A stretch of 11,253 nucleotides of DNA from JALOTE01 sp031422195 (GCA_031422195.1 JANOPZ010000084.1:1-11253); one strand, 5' to 3'; shown: positions 1 through 6,673, counted from the stretch's first letter. The notes: generated from the letters alone by a model not told the origin. Made by a program: numbers and translations.

Positions 1-693
1 GAATGCAGAAAAGGCATTGTAGGCCTGATCGGCGAGAATGTTGCGGTCTGCTAGGAAAAGGATGCGCGGGCGGCGCGAAGGCTCGCCAGCAAGGCTCCAT
101 TTGGCTTGAAACAGCTTCCAAGCAAGCTGAAAGGCGATAAAGGTTTTGCCGGTTCCAGTCGCTAGTGTAAGCAGAATGCGTTTCTTGCCGTCGGCGATGG
201 CGTCCAACGTGTTCTGGATCGCGTTGTCTTGATAATAGCGCGCGTCTCTTGTTCCGCTCTTGTCTTCAAATGGAATAGCGGCGAAGCGGTCGCGCCAAAG
301 GCTGGCGTTTTCAAACGTCCGGTTCCAAAGTTCATCCGGCGTTGGAAACTTGGAAACTTCCCGCTCTTTGCCGGTTTCCATGTCGATTTCATAAATGCCA
401 ACGCCATTGGTGGCATAAGCAAAGCGGGTTTGCAGGCGCGTGGCATAATCCTTGGCTTGGCCGACGCCCTCGGTTGCCGGAAGCCCTGCCCGCTTAGCTT
501 CAATGGTGGCAAGTTTGCGGTTGCGGTAAGTCAGCACGTAATCGCATTTGAGTGGCTTGGCGCGACGTCCAGCGCCTTCCAGACGGCCAAGCGTAATAAC
601 TTCCAGCCTTGCCCGCGAATCCGTAACGACGCCCCAGCCTGAGGCTTTCAAGGCAGGGTCGATTAGATCATGGCGAGTTTCGGCTTCGTTCAT
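1..693 (-). CDS. hsdR: Type I restriction enzyme R subunit (HsdR), N-terminal part, cut by window edge
   Basis: This is the first 231 codons of the restriction subunit of a type I R-M system, the ATP-driven translocase and nuclease that cuts unmodified DNA. The reading frame is open from ATG 693-691 to base 1. An N-terminal nuclease domain of the PD-(D/E)xK type is visible: Asp51, then Glu65-Ala-Lys67, followed by the QxxxY element Gln79-Tyr83 that is characteristic of HsdR. A Walker A motif ATGTGKT surrounds Lys183, and the fragment ends in LFLADRNILADQAYNAF, which matches helicase motif Ia of the family. Full HsdR proteins run to about 800-1100 residues, so most of the gene lies beyond the left edge. 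No good Shine-Dalgarno sequence precedes the ATG. A 5-codon ORF (707-690) ends with its TGA overlapping the start. The gene follows rhuM after a 158-bp gap, unlike the overlapping genes upstream. Confidence 0.95.
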   Translation of the reverse strand, partial: MNEAETRHDLIDPALKASGWGVVTDSRARLEVITLGRLEGAGRRAKPLKCDYVLTYRNRKLATIEAKRAGLPATEGVGQAKDYATRLQTRFAYATNGVGIYEIDMETGKEREVSKFPTPDELWNRTFENASLWRDRFAAIPFEDKSGTRDARYYQDNAIQNTLDAIADGKKRILLTLATGTGKTFIAFQLAWKLFQAKWSLAGEPSRRPRILFLADRNILADQAYNAFSAF

Positions 694-770
694 GCACTTC
701 GATTCATGTAAGATGCAAACATAGTGGCGTTATGTGCCAAAAGTTGCAAGCGCTTGTGAGTTAGTTCATG

Positions 771-827
771 TGTCGATGTTTTGCGATTTTATCGACACAT
801 AATGAACATGTGTCGATTGCATCGACA
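771..827. promoter_or_regulatory. Four TGTCGAT half-sites forming two inverted repeats upstream of hsdR
   Basis: TGTCGAT occurs at 771-777 and 811-817, and its complement ATCGACA at 791-797 and 821-827. This makes one inverted repeat with a 13-bp gap and one with a 3-bp gap (TGTCGAT-TGC-ATCGACA). The half-sites start at 771, 791, 811 and 821, so all spacings are multiples of 10 bp and a bound protein would meet them on one face of the helix. They lie about 78-134 bp upstream of the hsdR start, in the only sizeable gap of the operon. I infer an operator or activator array for hsdR. A role in rhuM transcript termination is less likely because no T-run follows. No convincing -35/-10 pair was identified here. 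Confidence 0.5.
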
Positions 828-851
828 TGTCCTAACGGTTGGTCTCTGATT

Positions 852-1895
852 TTATTCATCGGTTTTAGGCTTCACTGGAGTCACCCGTTTGGTCACTTGG
901 TTTTCGAGTTGCTTCAGCGCGTTTGTTTCCGACTGTGCTTCAATTTCTTGGCGTCTGTTTGCGGCGAATGCGTCATAAGCACGTTCTGCGATGGCGTCCG
1001 CTTCGTCGCGGCTTACGCGTCCAGCATTTCCTAAAATTGGACGTTCGTTAAGCTGCAAGAAATCATCCAGCCTTGTCTGCCAAGTTTCCATAAATATCTG
1101 TTTGCGACGCCTTGCCTGGTCTTCAGCAAAATCGAGGAACATCACGACAATACGGTTGAGTTCGTCAATTTCATTTTCAAGCAAATAGTTTTTGGCAATC
1201 GTCACATCACTTTTACGGAGAGCGCCCGATTTCCAAGTCGTTAAGCCCATATTCGGATAGGATTGATTGGCACGTGCGGCAATTATTTCAGGTGCAGTCA
1301 TACCGGTTGCGGCAAAGTGCAGTTTGTTTTGGACAGTTTGAAAAAATAGCTGAGTTTCAGGATCGGAAGGCGCATAGTCGGCGGCAAGACCAAGAATTTC
1401 CCGCACCCTAAGATAAACGCGGCGTTCACTCGCCCGAATGTCACGGATGCGCTCCAGCAATTCGTTGAAGTAGTCGATGTGGCCTTCACCTTGCGGGTTC
1501 TTCAGTCGCTCGTCGTCCATCGTGAAACCTTTCACGAGGTATTCGTTCAACCTTGCCGTTGCCCATTGACGAAACTGCATACCGCGTATGCTGCGAACGC
1601 GGTAACCAATGGCAAGAATTGCAGGAAGGCTGTAATGGCGTAATGAGCGCGACACTTCGCGTCCGCCTTCGGATCGAACTTGTAAGTAATCCTTACAAGT
1701 TGCCGCTTCGTCGATTTCGCCCTCTTCAAACAGTGCCTTGAAATGAATGGTGACGTTCTGAGGCGTTACCTGAAACAAGTCGGCGATTTGCGCTTGTGTC
1801 AACCAAAGTGTCTCATTGTCAAACCGGCATTGAACACGCGTGCGCCCGTCTTCGGTCTGATAGAGAATGAATTCCGATTGGTTTTCTTGGTTCAT
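852..1895 (-). CDS. RhuM family protein in a type I R-M operon
   Basis: A 347-residue protein of the virulence RhuM family, recognised from its conserved N-terminal half. This half begins with a helix-turn-helix-like segment around residues 31-55 (LWLTQAQIADLFQVTPQNVT), goes on through RHYSLPAILAIGYRVRS (about residues 86-102), and then the RGMQFRQWAT segment. The C-terminal part (about 225-347) is charged and helical and ends in a Lys/Thr-rich tail. The family was named from a Salmonella pathogenicity island gene. Its biochemical role is not established, and homologues are often seen inside hsd loci. The ATG overlaps the hsdS stop (ATGA), so translation is probably coupled. It sits between hsdS and hsdR, suggesting an accessory role in restriction or its regulation, but this is inference. 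It is full length for the family as far as I can judge. Confidence 0.88.
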   Translation of the reverse strand: MNQENQSEFILYQTEDGRTRVQCRFDNETLWLTQAQIADLFQVTPQNVTIHFKALFEEGEIDEAATCKDYLQVRSEGGREVSRSLRHYSLPAILAIGYRVRSIRGMQFRQWATARLNEYLVKGFTMDDERLKNPQGEGHIDYFNELLERIRDIRASERRVYLRVREILGLAADYAPSDPETQLFFQTVQNKLHFAATGMTAPEIIAARANQSYPNMGLTTWKSGALRKSDVTIAKNYLLENEIDELNRIVVMFLDFAEDQARRRKQIFMETWQTRLDDFLQLNERPILGNAGRVSRDEADAIAERAYDAFAANRRQEIEAQSETNALKQLENQVTKRVTPVKPKTDE

Positions 1896-3112
1896 GCCGC
1901 GATGCTTTCCGATGATGCAAGTTCACCGGCAAAGGCTTTTTGCAGGATGGATTGTTTCAATTCGGCCAAAGAAATCAACTTGGCTTCGTATATAGCGCGA
2001 AGAAGATCGGATTGCCCGATCAAGGCATCACATGCACTGACTATTTCCGCCTGTCTTTGGAGATTTGGAATGTCTAATGTAATTTCTGACAAACGCTCCA
2101 GAGCCAATTTTGGCTGTGCCGCTGTTCGCGTGGCAGCAGAGACTTGAAGCCTAAACTGAATTGATTTTGTGAAGTAGAAGACGAATTTTGGATTCACGTT
2201 AGTGCTGAATATCAGGCGACAGGCGTTTTCAGTCAAAAGGGAACCATCTAATTCGCGCGGAACCATTCCGGTCTTTCCAATCGTTCCGGCAATGCTCACA
2301 TACAAATTGTCGCTGTTTATAATGTAACGAGATATTCCTTGATAAACTTCTGCACCAACATATCGCAAATCCGATTGTGAAATTGAACCGGTTTCGCTGA
2401 AGTCAGTCACGCGCAAGTAGACGTAAGGCGTCTTTTCAGAAAGCAGCTTGTATCCTTTTGGAACCCGCTTACCTCCTTTAATTTTTGCGATAGTGCCAAG
2501 TGTAGTCTCCACCCACCCTTCGCCCCTTTCGCTAAACACCCGGTTCAAATAGCTGTCAAACAAATCCCGCGCGTTTTGGAGGTTCTTTTCGGCGTTGGCG
2601 CGCATGGCATCCAGCCCCGCAAACGCCTCATCCAGAATGGCAACGATGCGGCGCTGTTCGGGGAGCGGGGGGAGTGGGATGCTAAGCTCCCCCAGTTTTG
2701 TCGCATTGAATCCACCCTGTGCACTTCCAGCCGTTCCGCTTTCTACCGCTTGCCAATATTCCGGTGTCTGAAAGAAATAGCTGAGGTAGGTTGGAAGCAA
2801 GCCAGACTCTTGAATCCTAAGGCGTATTAGGTATGAGGCAAAAACAGCATCAGGTGGATTAAGGACCAGAAAACTTTTGCCGGTTGTCGCGCCGGTTCGT
2901 GCAAAAACAATATCGTTGGATTTCAGAGTAAATTTCTTCTTGTCGCTATCACTAATTCGACAATAAGGCACTGTTTCCCAATTTACGCTCCCATCTTGAA
3001 GATCGGTAATGCGCAAGAAGTTAGGCCCGATGCGATCGGGCGATGCTTTTTCTGTATAACCGTAATTTATCGACGATAATTCGCTCAAATTGCGTCTGGT
3101 CCACCCCTTCAC
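1892..3112 (-). CDS. hsdS: Type I R-M specificity subunit HsdS
   Basis: A 406-residue specificity subunit that chooses the DNA sequence recognised by both the methyltransferase (M2S) and the restriction complex. It has the classic duplicated layout. Target recognition domain 1 spans about residues 1-150, beginning WTRRNLSELSSINYGYTEKA. A conserved helical spacer with PLPEQRRIVAILDEAF follows at about 150-195. Domain 2 spans about 200-350 (WVETTLGTIAKIKGG at its start). The final helix at about 350-400 contains RQAEIVSACDALI and ILQKAFAGEL. The two half-sites it reads cannot be deduced from sequence alone. The start is GTG (3112-3110), and GTG with the last base of the hsdM stop gives a GTGA overlap with hsdM. 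The stop overlaps the rhuM start. Both domains appear intact. Confidence 0.95.
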   Translation of the reverse strand: MKGWTRRNLSELSSINYGYTEKASPDRIGPNFLRITDLQDGSVNWETVPYCRISDSDKKKFTLKSNDIVFARTGATTGKSFLVLNPPDAVFASYLIRLRIQESGLLPTYLSYFFQTPEYWQAVESGTAGSAQGGFNATKLGELSIPLPPLPEQRRIVAILDEAFAGLDAMRANAEKNLQNARDLFDSYLNRVFSERGEGWVETTLGTIAKIKGGKRVPKGYKLLSEKTPYVYLRVTDFSETGSISQSDLRYVGAEVYQGISRYIINSDNLYVSIAGTIGKTGMVPRELDGSLLTENACRLIFSTNVNPKFVFYFTKSIQFRLQVSAATRTAAQPKLALERLSEITLDIPNLQRQAEIVSACDALIGQSDLLRAIYEAKLISLAELKQSILQKAFAGELASSESIAA

Positions 3113-4563
3113 AACAGCCCCCGAATACTCGCCAGAATATCGGCGCTTTCGGCATCCAGCGCGGCGATTTCGTCCATGATCTCTTGCGGTTCGCGCAAGG
3201 CGGCTTCTTCCGGCCTGTTTGGGTTCTTGGGTGACAGGTCGAATGTGGTCTGGTCAATGGTGCTGGCGTCAACGCTCCAAGAGTTTTCGCTTTCCGTAAA
3301 GTCCGTCTGAAACGCCACAAACTCTTTCAGATCATCATCGTTGAGCGCGTTGGTCTTGCCCATATTGCGGCCCGCGTCGAGTTTATAAAACCATACGCTG
3401 CGCGTTGGCGCGCCTTTGGTGAAAAACAGCACCACGGTTTTAACGCCCGCGCCTTGGAAGGTTCCGCCCGGCATATCCAAAACTGTGTGAAGATTGCAGC
3501 TTTGCAGCAATTCGCGCCTGAGGCTCACACTGGCATTGTCGCTGTTCGATAGAAACGTGTTCTTGATGACAATGGCGGCGCGGCCACCGGCTTTGAGGCT
3601 TTTGATGAAATGCTGCAAAAACAGAAACGCGGTTTCGCCGGTTTTAATCGGGAAGTTCTGCTGGATTTCTGCCCGTTCCTTGCCGCCGAAAGGCGGGTTG
3701 GCTAGGATAACGTGAAAGCGGTCTTTCTCCTGAATATCAGAAATGTTCTCAGACAGCGTGTTGATGTGGATGATGTTCGGCGCGTCAATGCCATGCAAAA
3801 TCATGTTCATTACGGCGATGACATAGGCGAGCGGCTTCTTTTCCTTGCCGTAGAATGTGCTGGTTTGAAGCGAGCGAATATCGCTGGTTGAAAGGTTCGG
3901 CGTCTGCTTCAGATAGTCATAGGCTTCACACAAGAAACCAGCCGAACCCACCGCGCCATCATAAATGCGCTCGCCAATCTTGGGTTTCAAAACCTCAATC
4001 ATGGCGCGAATGAGCGGGCGCGGCGTGTAATATTCGCCGCCATTGCGCCCTGCATTGCCCATGTTTTTGATCTTCACTTCGTAAAGATGCGAAAGCTCAT
4101 GTTTTTCAGCTTGGCTGCCAAAGCGAAGCTGGTCGATCAATTCCAGCGTATCGCGCAGCGAATAGCCGCTTTGGAAGCGATTCTGGATTTCGCCGAAAAT
4201 CTCGCCGATCTTATATTCTATTGTGTCCGGCCCTTCGGCGCGTTGTTTATAGCCGCGAAGGTATGGGAACAGTTCGCCGTTAACGTAAGCAATCAAATCC
4301 GGCCCCGTTAGGGCATTGTTATGGTCAAACGCTCCCTTGGCATCCTTTGGCGCGGCCCATTTTGACCAGCGGTGCGCCGGATCAATGATGAAGGCATAAT
4401 CCTTGCCATCCAGTTCCGCCTCTTGGGAGCGCTGCACTTCCAAATCATCCAGATACTTCAAGAACAATATCCAAGAGGTTTGTTCGGTGTAATCGAGTTC
4501 CGTGGTGCAACCGGCCTCTTTGCGCAGAACATCATCGATGTTTTTGAAGGTCTGTTCAAACAT
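3109..4563 (-). CDS. hsdM: Type I R-M DNA methyltransferase subunit HsdM
   Basis: A 484-residue N6-adenine methyltransferase subunit that uses S-adenosylmethionine to protect host DNA and forms the core of the R-M complex. The N-terminal helical domain begins MFEQTFKNIDDVLRKEAG and includes the SWILFLKYLDDLE segment near residue 30-42. The Rossmann domain carries GGEYYTPRPLI (about 175-185), motif I as YDGAVGSAGFL (201-211) and the catalytic motif IV NPPF at 289-292. An in-frame TTG at 4617 would add 18 residues without family resemblance, so I chose ATG 4563-4561, although no strong Shine-Dalgarno sequence precedes either. It is the first gene of the hsdM-hsdS-rhuM-hsdR series and overlaps hsdS by 4 bp. 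Motif I differs from the commoner DPACGTGGFL form, and such variants exist in the family. Confidence 0.95.
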   Translation of the reverse strand: MFEQTFKNIDDVLRKEAGCTTELDYTEQTSWILFLKYLDDLEVQRSQEAELDGKDYAFIIDPAHRWSKWAAPKDAKGAFDHNNALTGPDLIAYVNGELFPYLRGYKQRAEGPDTIEYKIGEIFGEIQNRFQSGYSLRDTLELIDQLRFGSQAEKHELSHLYEVKIKNMGNAGRNGGEYYTPRPLIRAMIEVLKPKIGERIYDGAVGSAGFLCEAYDYLKQTPNLSTSDIRSLQTSTFYGKEKKPLAYVIAVMNMILHGIDAPNIIHINTLSENISDIQEKDRFHVILANPPFGGKERAEIQQNFPIKTGETAFLFLQHFIKSLKAGGRAAIVIKNTFLSNSDNASVSLRRELLQSCNLHTVLDMPGGTFQGAGVKTVVLFFTKGAPTRSVWFYKLDAGRNMGKTNALNDDDLKEFVAFQTDFTESENSWSVDASTIDQTTFDLSPKNPNRPEEAALREPQEIMDEIAALDAESADILASIRGLL

Positions 4564-4622
4564 TGGGCAAGCGGCTTTCAACGGGATTCTGTTTGGCAAA
4601 TGAGTAGTGCAAACCAACGCCG

Positions 4623-4868
4623 ATGCAACAAAATTGCTGGCAAAAAGGGCAAGCGCCTGAATTGACTAATACAAGCCCGCTGGCGCGATTTGTGGCGTTT
4701 GGCTTGCCGTCATGCGGAAAGTGGCGAGCCGCGATTCTGGAGCGCCCGGACGCCGTTTTTTGCGCCAATTGTAAGCTACGGAAAATTGCTTCCAGCAAGC
4801 TGCAGAAAACTCAATTCGGCTTGAACATTAAGGGAAACCTAATGGTGCTTCCGCAATTAGAACCCTAA
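4623..4868 (+). CDS. Doubtful small ORF with two cysteine pairs' remnants (81 aa)
   Basis: A plus-strand frame of 81 codons divergent from hsdM. Its middle holds LPSCGKWRAAILERP and FCANCKLRKI, so a single Cys plus a CxxC pair could suggest a small zinc-binding protein. Against it: there is no clear ribosome binding site, it overlaps the region where the hsdM promoter is expected, and I know no family with this sequence. It ends at 4868, where the phased repeats begin. I list it only as a possibility. Confidence 0.15.
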   Translation: MQQNCWQKGQAPELTNTSPLARFVAFGLPSCGKWRAAILERPDAVFCANCKLRKIASSKLQKTQFGLNIKGNLMVLPQLEP

Positions 4869-5035
4869 GGTTACCCTAAGGCTGGAACCACAATGCAGCC
4901 CTTTGGCATGGCGCTTTAACCGCAAGGTTACCTCAAGGGTTAAGCCACCATTTTCAGCGAACCAGCCCGCCGTATGTCAAGGTTACCTCAAGGGTGTACC
5001 CTCACATCACCCTAACACAACCCTGCAATCACCCT
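4862..5035. repeat. Array of ACCCT/AGG(T/G)T words phased at 11 bp
   Basis: ACCCT starts at 4998, 5009, 5020 and 5031, an exact 11-bp period, and at 4862 and 4873, again 11 bp apart. In the other orientation AGGTT/AGGGT pairs start at 4925/4936 and 4980/4991 (11 bp each; the two pairs lie 55 bp, five periods, apart), and AGGTT/AGGCT at 4868/4879. The pairs sit in three longer copies of AAGGTTACC(C/T)(C/T)AAGG starting at 4867, 4924 and 4979. AGGGT-GT-ACCCT (4991-5002) joins the two orientations. Near one-helical-turn phasing is typical of cooperative protein binding sites. The partner protein is unknown; the AlpA-like or winged-helix protein of the same element are candidates. Confidence 0.65.
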
Positions 5036-5351
5036 ATGATCTTAGCCGATAAACCTGCTTTTATAGACGGGAAAAACGCCACGCTTTGCCAGCGGGCGCA
5101 AATAAACACCCGCCTTTAGGGCACGACAAAATTCTAAGTGTAAACATAGCCTCGCGCGCGGGCGCGTACTGCTTGCGAAATAGGAAAAAGGGCTTCAATT
5201 GAACCGGTCAAGCGCCCTAACTTCTCCCTAACCAAACCGTTCGCGCCCGTATTGCTCCGATTTTCATTTATAGCGTTCGCGTCTGCATCACTTCGCATGG
5301 GTGGAAGAACTTTTTTTGTCACGGTTTATGAGGCTTGACCAAACATGGCGC

Positions 5352-5392
5352 TCTGAAGGTTTGAAAGTGCCAGACTTTTGACCGCCCCATAA
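5352..5392 (+). repeat. Diverged 41-bp direct repeat, copy 1
   Basis: Begins TCTGAAGG and contains CTTTTGACCGCCCCATAA. By ungapped comparison about 31 of 41 positions match the copy at 5529-5569. A weaker relative with ACTTTAAGCCGCCCC lies at about 5451-5492. The repeat sits in the gene-poor stretch upstream of hsdM. Confidence 0.45.
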
Positions 5393-5528
5393 CCAGCTCG
5401 TGCGCGCGACAAAACTGTACTAGCAATCGAACACTTTGAAGACACCGCTCGCTTGAACCAAAGCCGCAAACTTTAAGCCGCCCCCCATAGCCGGAATTGT
5501 GGACGGCCCTGTTTTTGATCATAGCCGG

Positions 5529-5569
5529 TCTGAAGGGGTTAAGATGGCAGGGTTTTGATAGGCCCCTAA
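5529..5569 (+). repeat. Diverged 41-bp direct repeat, copy 2
   Basis: Begins TCTGAAGG like the copy at 5352 and contains GGTTTTGATAGGCCCCTAAA. The two copies lie 177 bp apart in the same orientation. Function unknown. They may be remnants of a duplicated binding or structural site. Confidence 0.45.
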
Positions 5570-5736
5570 AACATGTTAAAAACAAAAAGTATGAAGCAAA
5601 TAATTACACTCATAATCGCGTCTAGCAGACACGCAAATTCGCGTCTTGTGAACCCTATTTGTTCCCAGTTTTCAACTGCATTCGGAGACGCATATCCGCG
5701 TCTTCTTATTATATTATTCCTTACAATGCGGACTAA

Positions 5737-6279
5737 CTATGCACGTAGTGGGATTACGTTGTCAGGCAACTGAACTTGTTTGGCGGCGCGACGTTTGGAC
5801 AAATCAGCTGTCTTTTCAGTTTTGCGCCGCTTCCAGATGAGCACATCCGATTTTGTCATAACTTTCCATCTGTTCGTTGCAGGTGCATTTTCGTGGTTGC
5901 CAAGCCAAGTGAGCCGATAAACGTTTGGCTCGTGACTGCCACGATAGGCTATTCCACGATCAACAGAAATAAAACCAAAATACTCGACTTCCCGAATTGC
6001 TTCAGCAACAGAAGCAAGACGAATACCAAACTCTTTAAATTGTTTGTGGGTAACGATTAGCTTGCCGTTTTGAGTCCCGGCGTGAGCCATATGTTCTTCT
6101 AAAATTCTGAAAATAACTTTCAATCCATTCCCAGACAGCGCCTTGAATGCGACAGAGTTTATTAAAGCCCTGTCCATCCAAATCCAAGCCGAACCTTCAG
6201 GCGGCCCCATATGCTTTGGCCTTGCGCCGACCGCCCGCCTTTGCCCGCGTTTTGCTTTTTCATTTTGATCTACGCCCAT
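5737..6279 (-). CDS. Winged-helix-like protein of a mobile element, function unknown
   Basis: A 180-residue protein that I cannot name with certainty. After a basic N-terminus (about 1-30, rich in Arg and Lys) comes WIWMDRALINSVAFKALSG, then a helical and beta pattern to about residue 128 that ends in YRLTWLG. This arrangement (LS-xx-LK-helix, NGKLIVTHKQFKEFGI, then a helix and a GFISVDRG hairpin) resembles the winged-helix proteins, sometimes replication-initiator-like, found beside integrases in alphaproteobacterial elements. The C-terminus is basic (KRRKTEKTADLSKRRAAK) and ends DNVIPLRA, like the integrase tail. Translation starts at ATG 6279 behind a strong Shine-Dalgarno AAGGAG (6294-6289, 9-nt spacing), 15 nt after the AlpA-like gene, so the two are very likely cotranscribed. 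A DNA-binding role in replication or control of the element is inferred. Confidence 0.7.
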   Translation of the reverse strand: MGVDQNEKAKRGQRRAVGARPKHMGPPEGSAWIWMDRALINSVAFKALSGNGLKVIFRILEEHMAHAGTQNGKLIVTHKQFKEFGIRLASVAEAIREVEYFGFISVDRGIAYRGSHEPNVYRLTWLGNHENAPATNRWKVMTKSDVLIWKRRKTEKTADLSKRRAAKQVQLPDNVIPLRA

Positions 6280-6294
6280 TTGTGATTGCTCCTT

Positions 6295-6492
6295 TTATTC
6301 TGAAGCCGGAAGTGCGTGAAGCCATGCTTCAGCATCTGTGCGTAAAATCAAAGTGCGCTTGCCAAGTTTACGAACGCAAATGCGCTTTGCACCTACTTCG
6401 CCGTAAAATTTGCTTCGGCTAATCCTTGACCATTCAAGAAACTCACCAACGGTAAAGGCGGCGCGATCTTCGACTTTATTCATTTTAGACAT
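6295..6492 (-). CDS. AlpA/excisionase-like small DNA-binding protein
   Basis: About 65 residues (MSKMNKVEDRAAFTVGEFLE...). The pattern is that of the AlpA/MerR-like helix-turn-helix fold: FTVGEFLEWSRISRSKFYGEV is the recognition helix region and KRTLILRTDAEAWLHAL the typical wing and closing helix. Members act as excisionases or as activators of integrase genes in P4-like elements. The frame is open up to ATG 6576, but a good promoter lies at 6588-6560, which puts the transcript start near 6553, so a start inside is preferred. ATG 6492 is annotated; ATG 6483, or GTG 6504 with AAGGA spaced 9 nt upstream, are possible. It is followed at 15 nt by the winged-helix gene and preceded by the integrase gene on the same strand. 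Confidence 0.8.
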   Translation of the reverse strand: MSKMNKVEDRAAFTVGEFLEWSRISRSKFYGEVGAKRICVRKLGKRTLILRTDAEAWLHALPASE

Positions 6493-6525
6493 TACTGAAT
6501 TCACTTGGAATTTTCCTTGTCTTTG

Positions 6526-6547
6526 GTTTCCCTCCATCTGGGGAAAC
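6526..6547. repeat. Perfect 7-bp inverted repeat in the leader of the AlpA-like gene
   Basis: GTTTCCC (6526-6532) and GGGAAAC (6541-6547) with an 8-bp loop. It lies between the predicted transcript start and the start codon, so it could be a leader hairpin or a second protein binding site. A GGAGGG stretch lies at the base of the stem on the minus strand. Confidence 0.4.
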
Positions 6548-6559
6548 ATATGTAAAGAC

Positions 6560-6594
6560 AATATATAGTGCGCCATTGTTGAAGTGAATCACTT
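6560..6594 (-). promoter_or_regulatory. Promoter with palindromic operator for the AlpA-like gene
   Basis: On the minus strand TTCACT (6588-6583) and TATATT (6565-6560) are separated by exactly 17 bp, a good sigma-70 -35/-10 pair. The -35 lies inside the perfect 13-bp palindrome AAGTGAATCACTT (6582-6594). A further half-site TTCACTT lies at 6501-6507. A repressor at the palindrome would block RNA polymerase, and the AlpA-like or winged-helix product is the natural candidate for autoregulation. The palindrome and spacing are seen; the regulator is inferred. Confidence 0.6.
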
Positions 6595-6660
6595 ACCCCC
6601 GCTGTCCACAATGTTTTTGGTTTGTTCACACATTTATTTTTATGACTGAGCATTTCCGGC

Positions 6661-6673
6661 GGGGGAAGCCCCC
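6661..6673. repeat. GGGGG-AAG-CCCCC hairpin between integrase and AlpA-like gene
   Basis: A perfect 5-bp GC stem with a 3-nt loop, followed at 29 bp by a second hairpin at 6702-6718 (GCGGTGC-AAC-GCATCGC, one G-T pair). Both lie downstream of the integrase stop (6757). Neither has a T-run on the minus strand, so neither is a classical rho-independent terminator. They may slow transcription or bind a protein. Confidence 0.3.

Larger units (their letters stand above)
4564..5736. other. Gene-poor, repeat-rich stretch between hsdM and the winged-helix gene
   Basis: About 1.17 kb without a convincing coding region. Open frames of 60-88 codons exist on both strands but have no family resemblance or good ribosome binding sites. 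The stretch contains the 11-bp-phased words (4862-5035), a diverged 41-bp direct repeat (5352 and 5529), four copies of CGCGTCT (5278, 5617, 5640, 5697) and an interrupted inverted repeat AGGGC/GCCCT around a TTCAATTGAA palindrome (about 5188-5218). The hsdM promoter should lie in its left part, but no clear -35/-10 pair was found. The density of short repeats suggests a cis-acting site such as an origin, partition or transfer region, or a control region. This is inference. Confidence 0.5.

Noticed and set aside
4564..4617. Upstream extension of hsdM to a TTG codon
   Set aside because: The 18 extra residues do not resemble HsdM N-termini, while ATG 4563 begins the conserved MFEQTFKNIDD segment.
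4998..5035. CRISPR array
   Set aside because: The repeated unit is only 5 bp with an 11-bp period; there are no repeats of 25-40 bp with unique spacers and no cas genes.
5319..5585. Minus-strand 88-codon open frame in the gene-poor stretch
   Set aside because: No family resemblance or ribosome binding site, odd composition rich in Cys, Arg and His, and it coincides with the diverged direct repeats, which explain the sequence better as noncoding.
5573..5773. Plus-strand 66-codon frame with a hydrophobic stretch
   Set aside because: It overlaps the 3' end of the winged-helix gene antisense, has no Shine-Dalgarno sequence, and its composition looks like read-through of AT-rich DNA.
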